Positions 1-8,434 of a stretch of DNA of 64,000 bases are shown here, piece by piece. Every line of letters begins with the position of its first letter. Position 1 is the stretch's first letter. The notes beneath the pieces are model-generated. The model was not told the origin of the DNA, made no database searches, and saw only the letters and a program-made list of their open reading frames with translations. The position numbers and the translations under genes are program-made. This DNA is from Fidelibacterota bacterium (GTDB taxonomy: Bacteria; Fidelibacterota; UBA8477; JABMPR01), in contig JAERTH010000026.1 of the NCBI GenBank assembly GCA_016844955.1, positions 17,605 to 81,604 on the forward strand. Reading direction: 5' to 3'.

Positions 1-116
1 CACATATCCAAATCAAATATTATGGACACTATCAGTGTGTGATTTAAATCCTTTAACTGATGGAAATGGAACAGGAGTAGATCATCCCAACTGTGAGAAC
101 ACCTTTCGGCTGACCC

Positions 117-224
117 GGACTGGATTCCAAAGACGATGTCTCCATCAATGAGGTGCTCAACTTTCTGGCTGGTTTGCTTCTTAACTACATGCTTGGAATG
201 GAGCAATTGTGTACTCCTTTTTAA
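117..224 (+). pseudogene. 3' remnant of a hemerythrin gene
   Basis: The frame from 117 to the TAA at 222-224 encodes a tail that aligns residue for residue with the C-terminus of the intact hemerythrin at 2870-3274: NEVLNFLAGLLLNYMLGMEQL against DEILDFLAGWLLDHTLGLDQL, both ending in PF. The frame is closed upstream by a TGA at 111-113, and no start codon or preceding hemerythrin helices were found in the same frame. The iron-ligand His of the intact copy (DHTLG) is Tyr here (NYMLG), so the fragment could not bind a diiron site normally. A second open frame (2-151) overlaps it and enters from outside the window. It may contain a frameshifted, heavily diverged upstream part of the same gene, but I cannot support that. 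Read as a decayed duplicate. Confidence 0.65.
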
Positions 225-526
225 GCCATCGGGTTGATTGAAAGTGGCTAGTCTACCAGACCCACGCGTTTCTTAAACGTTTGTTTCAAAGCTATATACA
301 TCGATAAAAAGTGTGGCACGTCTTAATTGATTCCATTGCATATTTGCACTATTTACTCGCTCTCATTTACAATGATGACCAAAATTTCAGGGGAGCCTTC
401 TCTTACTGGACCTGGCAGTCTATTCATTCTGATTGGAGTCAGCCCTTTGCAACCTGCTTTTCTCTGCGTATGTTGATTACGCCTAAGCAGAAAACACACA
501 AAAGTATTTATTGAAGAGGGGAAACC
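225..526. other. Gene-poor interval
   Basis: No convincing gene was found. A 67-codon open frame at 311-514 has no recognisable protein features. A Shine-Dalgarno-like GAAGAGGGG (513-521) belongs to the gene starting at 527. A TGGCAC hexamer at 314-319 resembles a sigma-54 -24 element but has no correctly spaced -12 element. Confidence 0.5.
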
Positions 527-1894
527 ATGAAACAGCTATTCGTCTTGCTATGTCTAATTTCATCCATAATTGCTACTGATATCACTATCAAATCTGATGG
601 TACTGGTGCCGATGGGAACGGTGTATCCATACAGAATTCCGCAGACACAGAACTTATGATTATCCAGGGGGATGGGGATGCCAGTATAGATGGGACCACC
701 CTATACATCGACGCTACTAACAATAAAGTCGGTCTGGGTACAGCGAGTCCTACGACTCAACTGCATGTAACGGGGACTGAAGGATTACTAGTCCAGGGGA
801 CCTACGATTCTGGGACTGCACTAAACTTGGGTGCTGGAACTCGCATGCACTTTTATCCCAGGCGGGCAGCCTTCATGGTTGGATATGTGAGTGACACGCG
901 GTGGAATGACACATCAGTCGGTCTGTACTCATTCGCAGCGGGGTATAACAGCAAGGCCGGGGATTACTCTGTGGCCATGGGCGATAACGCAGATGCCACA
1001 GGTGTGCGTTCTGTGGCCCTGGGTGATGGCACAACCGCAGATTCAGAATCCTGTGTTGCCCTGGGAGCCTTTAGCACTGCCAGCGCATTCAATTCCATTG
1101 CAATCGGGAATGGTGCCACAGCCAGCGGGGAAAACTCTATGGCAATGGGTTACAACACCACTGCAAGTGGTGATTATGCCACAGTCATGGGTGGGAACAA
1201 CACTCAGGCTACTGGAACTTATGCCACAGCAATGGGAGAGACCACCACCGCCAGTGGAGCCTGGTCCACAACCATGGGGTGGAGTACGACTGCAAAAAGC
1301 GGATTTGAGACTGCCATAGGGGTCTGGAATACAGATTATACCCCAACCGAAACAGGTGCTTATGACAGTACCGACAGATTGTTCGTGGTCGGGAACGGCG
1401 AAAGTTCGGTATCCAGAAGTGATGCCCTTCTCCTTTTAAAGAACGGAAATGCAACCCTTGCTGGAACACTGACTCAAAACTCGGATCGAAGACTAAAAGA
1501 ACGGATCCGACCCATTGAATCGGCACTGGAAAAGGTTCTGAAGCTGGATGGAAAATACTATTACTGGAACCATGAAAAACCTCATGATACTGAAAATGAA
1601 CAAATCGGGCTAATTGCACAGGACGTCCAGGAGGTCTTACCCCAGCTCGTAACAAGTGATCAGACTGCAGAAGCATATCTATCTGTAAATTACCAGGGAC
1701 TTGTACCTGTCCTCATCAATGCCATTCAAGAGCAGCAGGATCAAATTGATGGGCTGAAGGTACAAAATGAGATGCTGTTGAGGCTCTTAGCGGAAAATGA
1801 TCTGCATGAGGCCAAGCCAGGCTTTTTCAAACGATTGTTTGCCCGGTTTCCCCAAACGAAAAATGCCCCAAATCTTACATTGGTAACACCATGA
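527..1894 (+). CDS. Secreted YadA-head repeat protein with C-terminal S74 intramolecular chaperone
   Basis: The 455-residue protein begins with a signal peptide (about residues 1-17). Residues about 133-262 hold roughly nine 14-residue YadA/Hep_Hag-type head repeats, recognisable as S-x-A-x-G followed by a T/N-rich turn (SVAMGDNADATG, SVALGDGTTAD and similar). Residues about 319-400 form a peptidase S74 (chaperone of endosialidase) domain with the SDRRLK start motif; Ser319 and Lys324 are the expected autocleavage dyad. A short coiled coil follows (about 398-424). In this family the S74 domain helps a beta-helical trimer fold and then cuts itself off. There is no YadA-type membrane anchor, so the head is probably secreted or attached by another protein. 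The gene overlaps the next one by four bases (ATGA), implying translational coupling. A good ribosome site (GAAGAGGGG) supports the ATG at 527. Confidence 0.85.
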   Translation: MKQLFVLLCLISSIIATDITIKSDGTGADGNGVSIQNSADTELMIIQGDGDASIDGTTLYIDATNNKVGLGTASPTTQLHVTGTEGLLVQGTYDSGTALNLGAGTRMHFYPRRAAFMVGYVSDTRWNDTSVGLYSFAAGYNSKAGDYSVAMGDNADATGVRSVALGDGTTADSESCVALGAFSTASAFNSIAIGNGATASGENSMAMGYNTTASGDYATVMGGNNTQATGTYATAMGETTTASGAWSTTMGWSTTAKSGFETAIGVWNTDYTPTETGAYDSTDRLFVVGNGESSVSRSDALLLLKNGNATLAGTLTQNSDRRLKERIRPIESALEKVLKLDGKYYYWNHEKPHDTENEQIGLIAQDVQEVLPQLVTSDQTAEAYLSVNYQGLVPVLINAIQEQQDQIDGLKVQNEMLLRLLAENDLHEAKPGFFKRLFARFPQTKNAPNLTLVTP

Positions 1895-2718
1895 CATTCT
1901 GGATCCTGATTCTGATATACATGCTTACAGGGGTGGTTCAGGCTGGTTCGGTGATTTCTATTCCTGCTTCATCGAGCATTACCATTCCTGGTGGTGGCTA
2001 TTTATGTGCAGGTGCCATCAATGTTGCTGCAGGCGGTACCCTTACTGCTTCACATACATCAGATGTCTGTGTAACACCGACCGGTGAAGGGGATGTCAGT
2101 TTACCTGTTCAATTAACATACTTTCGTGCGCAGACAGATTTGAGTGGTTCAGGGATCAGACTGACATGGGAGACAGAGTCGGAGACCGAGAACCTTGGTT
2201 TTATAATTGAACGACGTCACTCTCAAAATGACTCCTGGTCTGAAATCGCTAATTTTGGCATGTATTCTGAGCTTGAAGGTCAGGGGAATAGTACCAAAAA
2301 GCACTTTTATGCCTTTGTGGATAAGTCAGTGCAAAGTGAGCAATTCTACGATTACCGCCTGGGTGACGTGAGCTATGCCGGTGAGGTGAGTTATCACCTC
2401 CAGCCCGTAGTTGGTGTCTGGATGGGAAAGCTTATCCCGAACAAGTACTTCCTGTCACAAAACTATCCGAATCCTTTCAACCCGAGCACCACAGTTACCT
2501 ATGGTTTACCGGTGGATGCTGATGTAAAAATCGTGGTTTATGATGCCTTGGGCCACGAGGTCGCCATGCTTATAAATGCAGCACAAGCTGCCGGAAATTA
2601 CGATCTTACCTGGCAGGGCACGACCAATGAAGGTTGCCCCATCACGAGCGGTATCTACCTCGCGCGTATTGAAACTGAAACCTTTACCAGGGTCATCAAG
2701 ATGGTATACTTGCGATAA
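1891..2718 (+). CDS. Secreted protein with C-terminal sorting (T9SS type A/FlgD-like) domain
   Basis: The 275-residue product has a signal peptide (about residues 1-18), a central beta-rich part (about 70-150) of the type often found in front of sorting domains (a VQLTYFRA motif, then LTWETESETENLGFIIERR), and a C-terminal domain from about residue 185 beginning with NYPNPFNPSTT and ending in KMVYLR. This C-terminal domain is the FlgD-like/type A sorting module of FCB-group bacteria and is normally used for export across the outer membrane and surface attachment. The start codon overlaps the stop of the YadA-head/S74 gene, so the two are probably made together. The partner could be its surface tether, but that is inference. 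Confidence 0.8.
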   Translation: MTFWILILIYMLTGVVQAGSVISIPASSSITIPGGGYLCAGAINVAAGGTLTASHTSDVCVTPTGEGDVSLPVQLTYFRAQTDLSGSGIRLTWETESETENLGFIIERRHSQNDSWSEIANFGMYSELEGQGNSTKKHFYAFVDKSVQSEQFYDYRLGDVSYAGEVSYHLQPVVGVWMGKLIPNKYFLSQNYPNPFNPSTTVTYGLPVDADVKIVVYDALGHEVAMLINAAQAAGNYDLTWQGTTNEGCPITSGIYLARIETETFTRVIKMVYLR

Positions 2719-2869
2719 ACATATCACCTCACCAATCCTTTATAATCAAAAGACTCGAATTCGGGGTTTTTAATATTTGTGATCGCAAGAGATAGATTTG
2801 TTTTTAGAGCTTTTTAATGATTATGTTAGGCGTGTGGTGTCGTCAAGGTGATTGAGAAGGAGAAGTGAT

Positions 2870-3274
2870 ATGCAAGCTTTAGTCTGGGAAGAGCGATTTA
2901 GTGTTGGGATTAGACAATTTGATCAGCACCACAAAATTTTGTTTGAGATGATAAACTCTCTCATTTTTGCCAAGGAAGATAATAGTGATCCAGATGTAAT
3001 AAAACACACACTGGAGCAACTACGTAGCTATACGCTGTTCCACTTTGTCGCAGAAGAAGCCATGATGAAGTATTTTGGTTTTGAGGGTCTGGATGAGCAT
3101 ATCGCTGAGCATGAGGTCTTACTGCAGCACGTTGTGGAATATCAGGAAAGAGTTGCTGCTGAAGATGGAGTTACTCTGGATGAAATTCTAGATTTTCTGG
3201 CAGGCTGGTTGCTTGATCATACGCTGGGGTTGGATCAGCTCTACGGACCTTTTCTCAGTCGTCGAACCGAATAA
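2870..3274 (+). CDS. Bacteriohemerythrin
   Basis: A 134-residue, single-domain hemerythrin. All the usual diiron ligands can be placed: His in the FDQHH segment near the N-terminus, the HFVAE pair (His and Glu), the HIAEH pair (two His), and the DHTLGLD segment (His and Asp). Proteins of this family bind O2 reversibly and act in oxygen storage, delivery or sensing; this copy has no fused sensory domain. I prefer the ATG at 2870 because AAGGAG lies 7 bases before it. An in-frame TTG at 2852 would add six residues. The gene is transcribed alone and converges on the XRE regulator. A decayed relative lies at 117-224, on the other side of the surface-protein pair. Confidence 0.9.
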   Translation: MQALVWEERFSVGIRQFDQHHKILFEMINSLIFAKEDNSDPDVIKHTLEQLRSYTLFHFVAEEAMMKYFGFEGLDEHIAEHEVLLQHVVEYQERVAAEDGVTLDEILDFLAGWLLDHTLGLDQLYGPFLSRRTE

Positions 3275-3310
3275 CCCATAGCGGACCCACACTTAAAAGA
3301 TGATAAAATC

Positions 3311-3511
3311 TCATTCGCTCTCATCATCTTCAAAAATGGCTTCGATAGCTAGGCTAAAGAGTCTGGAAACTTTGAATGCTAGGGGTAGACTAGGGTCGAA
3401 TTTCCCGGTCTCAATGGCATTAATCGTCTGACGAGAGACCTCAAGAGCATCGGCCAACTGGGCCTGTGTCCAGTCACGCTCAGCTCGCAGCACTTTTAAT
3501 CGGTTTTTCAT
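3311..3511 (-). CDS. Small XRE-family transcriptional regulator
   Basis: The 66-residue protein is almost entirely one helix-turn-helix of the Cro/C1 (XRE) type, with the core TQAQLADALEVSRQTINAIE and the family's usual C-terminal tail (SLAIEAIFED). Its start overlaps the stop of the upstream membrane protein by four bases, so they form a two-gene unit. Such HTH plus small membrane protein pairs are common, and the HTH usually autoregulates the pair; the signal is not evident. Confidence 0.85.
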   Translation of the reverse strand: MKNRLKVLRAERDWTQAQLADALEVSRQTINAIETGKFDPSLPLAFKVSRLFSLAIEAIFEDDESE

Positions 3512-3930
3512 TGATACCTTCTATTCCCAGTAAAAAGTCCTATAGCGTAACTAAGAGACATTACGATAACCAGGTGTGAAATCTCTGGTTGAAAGCCAAT
3601 AAGATGGACATCCTCAAGCAATTCATAGCTGAGGCCGGCTACGATGCCCACACCTAAAGCCAAAGCGGTTGCCTCAAGTTGTATCTTTTGTTGCAAACCA
3701 TCCATGTCTCTCAGATTTTGTTTATTGGCTAGAATCCATCCAGCACCCATGGCCAGATTCACGATGAGAGCCAACACACTGATGTAGTGGTTGTAATCCC
3801 AGATAAACTTCGGTCCAAATGCTGCTATAGCCAGGGTTCCCACCCAGGCTGCTGTCCAGTAACCCAGACGAATGGAGTTTTTTTTCAGGCGATCGTTCCA
3901 GTTGCCTGGTCCTGCGGTTGGTGTATTCAT
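3508..3930 (-). CDS. Four-helix membrane protein paired with XRE regulator
   Basis: This 140-residue protein is unrecognised beyond its topology. Hydrophobic segments lie at about residues 21-45, 50-70, 88-108 and 118-137, separated by short polar loops, and the N-terminus is charged. An AAAGGA ribosome site precedes the ATG. It overlaps the XRE gene by ATGA, and the arrangement matches small membrane protein/HTH modules in which the regulator may respond to membrane state. No catalytic motif was seen. Confidence 0.7.
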   Translation of the reverse strand: MNTPTAGPGNWNDRLKKNSIRLGYWTAAWVGTLAIAAFGPKFIWDYNHYISVLALIVNLAMGAGWILANKQNLRDMDGLQQKIQLEATALALGVGIVAGLSYELLEDVHLIGFQPEISHLVIVMSLSYAIGLFTGNRRYQ

Positions 3931-4111
3931 AGGTATGGTTCCTTTGTCATTATGTTAAGTGTCCTTGACTAAAAATAGGGGAGATTTTTGGGAAGTCAAG
4001 GACGCTTTACAAAAAGATTGGCGTGCTTGATATTGAAAGTTTATTCAACCTTCGTGACGAAGCAGCATTATTGATTACCATCTCTATGGTGCAATCATTA
4101 GTTTTCTATCC

Positions 4112-5155
4112 ATGAAGATGCTAAAAAGACTCATCCTATTTATTGTAGCTCTCCTGGGGTATGTCATTTTGCGAGAGATGCTCAACTTCTATGTGCTGGC
4201 CTATACTGCCAATCCCTATCTTGGGTATTTTGTTCTGGCCCTTCTCATTACCATCCTGGTCTATTTTGTAGCCATTCCGCTCTATCGTATTAGCCGACTC
4301 AGTGGTGATCCTGGTCCTGTTCGCAAGAAGCGCAAGGAAAATGACCTGATTGAGATGCGGCTTCAGCGGGCATCCGGCAACAAATATCTTAAAAACATCG
4401 ATTTTATGGTTCCGCAATCCGGTACAGCCATAGAACGTTACAAAATGACTACGGATGTACTTTCAGAGCGTTGTGATGAAATTAGGCGCAAATATATCGT
4501 TCACCTCTTTTACAGCAGTGCTGTCTCCCAATATGGATTTATTGATGCCATCCTCATTTTTTCAGCCAATGTGAACCTGGTAAAAGAAATATTTACCCTG
4601 TATACAGGTCGGGCTACGGGAAGAGATCTCTGGCAGATCATGAAACAGATTTACTACTCCATTGCCATCGGTGGATCAGAGGGGGTTGAGTTTGCGGTGG
4701 AAGAGCTGATTTCTAAACTGGGGTCTGACTCATTGAGAAGCATCCCCTTCTTTGATAAGGTGATGGTGTCGGTTGCCGGTGGTTTCACCAACGCAGTGTT
4801 GCTCTCCAGGATCTCACTCATCACTGAAAATTATTGTCGTATGACTTATATAGAATCTACTCAGGATCTATCCCCAGAGCCAAAAGCCATCCTGTCTTCA
4901 ACCCGCGCCATTGTTGACGAGCCCATCAAGCATATCAAGCAACAACTCAATGATATCGCCAAACAGAAGGCCATCGATTTCTCCAGATATGCCATCAACC
5001 CCACGCGTACAGTGATTGAAAAAGCCCTGGATAAATTCACACCCAACACGGATGAGGACAAAGTTCAGAAGCAAAATGTCCTACGCAGTATCGCGGTGGG
5101 TATCAACCCTCTGAAGTATTTCAGCCGAAGAAAGGCGCGTAAAGCTAAAAAGTAG
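4112..5155 (+). CDS. DUF697-like (YcjF-type) membrane protein
   Basis: The 347-residue protein begins with two hydrophobic helices (about residues 5-27 and 37-60), then a basic linker, and a middle region (about 125-245) rich in small and hydrophobic residues. That region has the layout of DUF697: an F-I-D-A-I-L-x-F-x-A-N-V-N-L-V-K-E-I-F stretch, then a Gly-rich helical hairpin IAIGGSEGVEFAVEELISKLG. DUF697 proteins are often linked to small GTPases or envelope stress, but none is adjacent. The C-terminus is basic and probably cytoplasmic. It is monocistronic, and no clear Shine-Dalgarno site was seen before the ATG. The family assignment is moderate. Confidence 0.6.
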   Translation: MKMLKRLILFIVALLGYVILREMLNFYVLAYTANPYLGYFVLALLITILVYFVAIPLYRISRLSGDPGPVRKKRKENDLIEMRLQRASGNKYLKNIDFMVPQSGTAIERYKMTTDVLSERCDEIRRKYIVHLFYSSAVSQYGFIDAILIFSANVNLVKEIFTLYTGRATGRDLWQIMKQIYYSIAIGGSEGVEFAVEELISKLGSDSLRSIPFFDKVMVSVAGGFTNAVLLSRISLITENYCRMTYIESTQDLSPEPKAILSSTRAIVDEPIKHIKQQLNDIAKQKAIDFSRYAINPTRTVIEKALDKFTPNTDEDKVQKQNVLRSIAVGINPLKYFSRRKARKAKK

Positions 5156-5164
5156 CCCCACTAC

Positions 5165-5300
5165 CCGTCTTTGCGAGGCAGCGCCGAAGCAATCCCTTTT
5201 TCGAAGCCCAGGTAAGGAGATCGCCACGTCCCTTTGGACTCACGAAGACGTGGTCCAAACTGGTCATGGAGTTGTTATCCTATCCTTAGATTCGCGAAGA
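5165..5300. repeat. Dispersed intergenic repeat (GTCTTTGCGAGG...GAAGCAATCC type)
   Basis: Contains GTCTTTGCGAGG, CCGAAGCAATCC, GGAGATCGCCACGTC and CTCACGAAGACG, the recurring words of a non-coding repeat seen between genes in many bacterial genomes. A related word, CTTTGCGAGGAACGAAG, recurs at the right end of this window (about 63650). No open frame is preserved, so it is probably a non-autonomous element or structured intergenic repeat. Confidence 0.55.
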
Positions 5301-5470
5301 CAGCTTTCAAGTAGCTTTTAATACTTTCTGGCAGACATCGTACAAATTTAGGTTAGATTGTAAACTCTTGGGCAAGTAACTGAAATGAGTGTGGGGAAGA
5401 CTATAATCAGACAAAAATCAGCCATAAATCGCTTCAATAAGCGCGATTATTATTGCGTGCAGACGATTAA

Positions 5471-5485
5471 TGACTATAATAGTCA
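5471..5485 (+). promoter_or_regulatory. Palindromic operator overlapping a -10 box upstream of aceE
   Basis: TGACTATAATAGTCA is a perfect 15-bp dyad with one central base. TATAAT, a consensus -10 box, is at its centre (5475-5480). A weak -35 candidate lies 17-19 bases upstream. Transcription would begin near 5487, giving a leader of about 73 nt before the aceE GTG. A repressor bound here would block RNA polymerase directly, as PdhR does in other bacteria, but no pdhR-like gene is in the window. Promoter function is inferred. Confidence 0.5.
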
Positions 5486-5559
5486 CGTTAGTATGAGTTA
5501 CTTATTTTTTATCCCCCCAAAACTACATTTCACAATCCAATATTTATTTGAGGTAAATC

Positions 5560-8232
5560 GTGGCAAGCGTAAACATTAATCATGACACCGATCCCCAGGA
5601 AACCAGTGAATGGCTGGATTCCCTTGCAGCAGTATTTGAAGAAGAAGGTGTTAATCGAGCTCACTTTCTGGTAAATGAACTTATAGACTATGCACGTCGG
5701 CATGGTGTCCGACTACCCTACAGTCCAAACACGTCCTATCTGAACACCATCCCCGTTTCTCAGCAACCACAATTCCCAGGCGACCGTGATATTGAACGTC
5801 GCATTAAATCCATTGTTCGTTGGAACGCCATGGCCATGGTTGTCCGTGGCAACAAAATGAGTGACGGAATTGGTGGCCACATCTCAACTTTTGCCTCTTC
5901 AGCCACTTTACTGGAGATTGGCTTTAATCATTTCTTTAGATCGGCAAGTGATGAATTTGGTGGTGACCTGGTCTACTTCCAGGGACATGGATCTCCAGGC
6001 ATCTATGCCCGCGCCTTTTTGGAAGGCCGTCTTGGTGAACAGGATCTGGTAAATTTTCGTCGTGAGCTGGCCCCCGAAGGTGGTCTTTCCTCTTACCCAC
6101 ACCCCTGGTTGATGCCCAACTTCTGGCAATTCCCAACTGTATCCATGGGGCTTGGACCATTACAGGCCATTTATCAGGCTCGTTTTATGCGTTACATGGA
6201 AAACCGTGAACTCATCCCCCGAAGTGATCGAAAAATCTGGGCATTCCTGGGTGACGGGGAAATGGATGAGCCGGAATCACTGGGTGCAATCACCCTGGCC
6301 TCAAGAGAAAAACTCGACAATTTGATTTTTGTGGTGAATTGCAACATGCAGCGCCTGGATGGACCTGTTCGTGGAAATGGAAAAATCGTACAAGAGCTGG
6401 AAGGTGCTTTCCGAGGTGCTGGTTGGAATGTCATTAAAGTAATCTGGGGCTCTGAATGGGATGCCCTCCTGGCCAAGGACAAAGATGGCATCCTGGCTAA
6501 ACGCATGGAAGAAGTCGTTGATGGGGATATCCTGAAATATATCGTTGAAGGTGGTGCCCACATTCGTGAACACTTTTTTGGTGCTTATCCTGAGCTTCTG
6601 GAAATGGTTAATCATCTCAGCGATGAAGATCTGGAAAAATTAAAACGTGGTGGACATGACCCAGCCAAGGTTTATGCCGCCTACGCAGAGGCAACTAAGC
6701 ATCCTGATCAACCTACAGTCATTCTTACCAGTACGGTAAAGGGCTATGGAATGGGTGAGGCTGGTGAAGGTAAGAATATCACCCACGGTCAGAAAAAGCT
6801 GAATGACGAGGAATTGAAAGCGTTCCGTAGCCGGTTTGGGATTCCTATTTCAGATGACGAAGTGACCAAAGCTCCCTTTTATCGTCCCGATGAAAATTCT
6901 GCAGAAGTGAAATATTTAAAGGCACATCGTGAAGCACTGGGAGGAAGTTTTCCTGCCAGGCGAACAAAAGCAGATCCACTTAAAACCCCTGAATTGTCAG
7001 CTTTCTCAGCTGCCCTGGAGGGAACCGGTGATCGTGCTCAGTCAACTACCATGGCCTTTGTGCGTATCCTCTCCATGCTCACCAAAGACAAAACCATGGG
7101 TAAGCGGGTTGTCCCCATCGTTCCTGATGAAGCCCGTACCTTTGGGATGGAAGCTCTATTCAGAAGCCTCGGTATCTATTCCAGCGTTGGTCAGCTCTAT
7201 GATCCGGTGGACTCAGATCAGTACCTGTATTACCGTGAAGACATCAAGGGCCAGATTCTGGAAGAAGGTATCACCGAAGCTGGTTCTGCCAGTTCCTGGG
7301 TTTCCGCCGCTACTTCCTACAGTACCCACGGTGTGAACATGATGCCTTTCTATATTTATTATTCAATGTTCGGTTTCCAGCGAGTTGGGGATCTATTCTG
7401 GCTGGCTGGAGACATTCGGGCTCGCGGTTTTCTGTTGGGAGCAACAGCAGGTCGTACCACACTCAATGGTGAGGGTCTGCAACATCAGGATGGTCATTCA
7501 CTCCTGGCGGCTGCCACCATACCAAATTGCCGGGCCTACGATCCTGCATATTCATATGAAATTGCCGTCATCATTCAGCATGGAATGAAACGTATGATGC
7601 ATGATCAGATTGATGAATTCTATTACATCACCCTGGAAAATGAGCCATACATTCATCCTGCCATGCCCAAGAATGCTGAAGAAGGTATCATCAAAGGTAT
7701 GTATCAACTTTCCTCTACTGGAAAAGCCAAGGGCGAGATGCATGTCCAGCTCATGGGATCAGGTGCAATCCTTAGTGAAGTTTTGGCAGCGGCGGATATC
7801 CTGGAAAAGGAATGGAAAATCACTGCTGATATCTGGAGTGTAACGAGTTATTCAGAACTAAGGTTGGATGCACAAGATGCTCAACGATGGAATCGTCTGC
7901 ATCCCACAGAAGAACGCCGTAAGGCTTTTGCCTGCCAGGCCTTAGATGGTTCAGTAGGTCCTGTGATTGCAGCCTCTGACTATATCAAACTGGTGGCTGA
8001 GCAGATATCTCTATTTATCGAGAAGCCTTTTGTCGCCCTGGGAACTGATGGTTTTGGTCGTAGCGAGTCACGTGAAAACTTACGGAAGTTCTTTGAGGTT
8101 GATCGTCACTCTATCGTCGTGGCTGCCTTGTTCCAGTTACAGAAAATGGGTGTCGTTAAAGCTGAATTGGTGGCCAAGGCCATTAAAAAGTATGACATCC
8201 CCACTGATACTGAGAACCCGGTTAAGCGTTGA
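5560..8232 (+). CDS. aceE: Pyruvate dehydrogenase E1 component (homodimeric type)
   Basis: The 890-residue protein has the full length of the AceE family (about 885-890). It decarboxylates pyruvate with thiamine diphosphate and reductively acetylates the lipoyl group of E2. The ThDP/Mg motif is seen at about residues 230-262 (GDGEMDEPES, ending VVNCNMQRLDG), and family blocks such as GHGSPG, HPWLMPNFWQFPT, PDEARTFGME, TAGRTTLNGEGLQHQDGHS and ENEPY are intact. The GTG start at 5560 is supported by a GAGG 6 bases upstream and by the conserved N-terminus. It is the first gene of an aceE-aceF-lpd cluster. The 200-bp gap before aceF holds a dispersed repeat, so part of aceF expression may be independent. 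Confidence 0.97.
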   Translation: MASVNINHDTDPQETSEWLDSLAAVFEEEGVNRAHFLVNELIDYARRHGVRLPYSPNTSYLNTIPVSQQPQFPGDRDIERRIKSIVRWNAMAMVVRGNKMSDGIGGHISTFASSATLLEIGFNHFFRSASDEFGGDLVYFQGHGSPGIYARAFLEGRLGEQDLVNFRRELAPEGGLSSYPHPWLMPNFWQFPTVSMGLGPLQAIYQARFMRYMENRELIPRSDRKIWAFLGDGEMDEPESLGAITLASREKLDNLIFVVNCNMQRLDGPVRGNGKIVQELEGAFRGAGWNVIKVIWGSEWDALLAKDKDGILAKRMEEVVDGDILKYIVEGGAHIREHFFGAYPELLEMVNHLSDEDLEKLKRGGHDPAKVYAAYAEATKHPDQPTVILTSTVKGYGMGEAGEGKNITHGQKKLNDEELKAFRSRFGIPISDDEVTKAPFYRPDENSAEVKYLKAHREALGGSFPARRTKADPLKTPELSAFSAALEGTGDRAQSTTMAFVRILSMLTKDKTMGKRVVPIVPDEARTFGMEALFRSLGIYSSVGQLYDPVDSDQYLYYREDIKGQILEEGITEAGSASSWVSAATSYSTHGVNMMPFYIYYSMFGFQRVGDLFWLAGDIRARGFLLGATAGRTTLNGEGLQHQDGHSLLAAATIPNCRAYDPAYSYEIAVIIQHGMKRMMHDQIDEFYYITLENEPYIHPAMPKNAEEGIIKGMYQLSSTGKAKGEMHVQLMGSGAILSEVLAAADILEKEWKITADIWSVTSYSELRLDAQDAQRWNRLHPTEERRKAFACQALDGSVGPVIAASDYIKLVAEQISLFIEKPFVALGTDGFGRSESRENLRKFFEVDRHSIVVAALFQLQKMGVVKAELVAKAIKKYDIPTDTENPVKR

Positions 8233-8283
8233 CATCATGGCGTGTTTTGAAGCAAGGGTGCTATATACCCCGACTAGCTCAGT

Positions 8284-8376
8284 ATGACCCCGCGCAGTTT
8301 CATGGGCATGTCTTGCTGAGCCTGTCGAAGCATATGGATCAAGATTATCCTTCGAGAGCCTCAGGATGACCTGGAG
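8284..8376. repeat. Dispersed inverted repeat between aceE and aceF
   Basis: Two arms face each other: CTTGCTGAGCCTGTCGAAG (about 8311-8329) and CCTTCGAGAGCCTCAGGATGAC (about 8350-8371). Together they form an imperfect stem. The words match the widespread TCCTGAGCCTGTCGAAGGAT class of intergenic repeat. A copy with TCATCCTGAGG and GAAGGATCTTG is present at about 63534-63562. In transcripts it would form a strong hairpin between aceE and aceF. Confidence 0.65.
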
Positions 8377-8434
8377 AGAGATTTTGTGAATGAATTAGGC
8401 ATAGTGTCCAAAATGATTGAAAAGAGAAATTGAT

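Larger units (their letters stand above)
5156..5559. other. Intergenic: dispersed repeat, then PDH promoter region
   Basis: The left half (about 5165-5300) is a dispersed intergenic repeat, described separately. The right half is AT-rich and carries a palindrome over a TATAAT box (5471-5485) and an imperfect hairpin near 5424-5446 (AATCGCTT...AAGCGCGATT). No gene is convincing here. A 64-codon frame overlapping the aceE start (5385-5579) has no protein-like features. Confidence 0.5.

Noticed and set aside
314..330. TGGCACG followed by TTGATT as a sigma-54 promoter
   Set aside because: The spacing between the GG and the -12 TTG is two bases too long, and the -12 GC is missing.
311..514. 67-codon open frame before the YadA-head gene
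   Set aside because: Composition is not protein-like, no ribosome site was seen, and no family was recognised.
1209..1676. 155-codon antisense frame inside the YadA-head/S74 gene
   Set aside because: Shadow of the repetitive coding sequence; the plus-strand gene has clear domains.
5385..5579. 64-codon frame overlapping the aceE start
   Set aside because: It overlaps the promoter region and the well-supported GTG start of aceE; no protein features.
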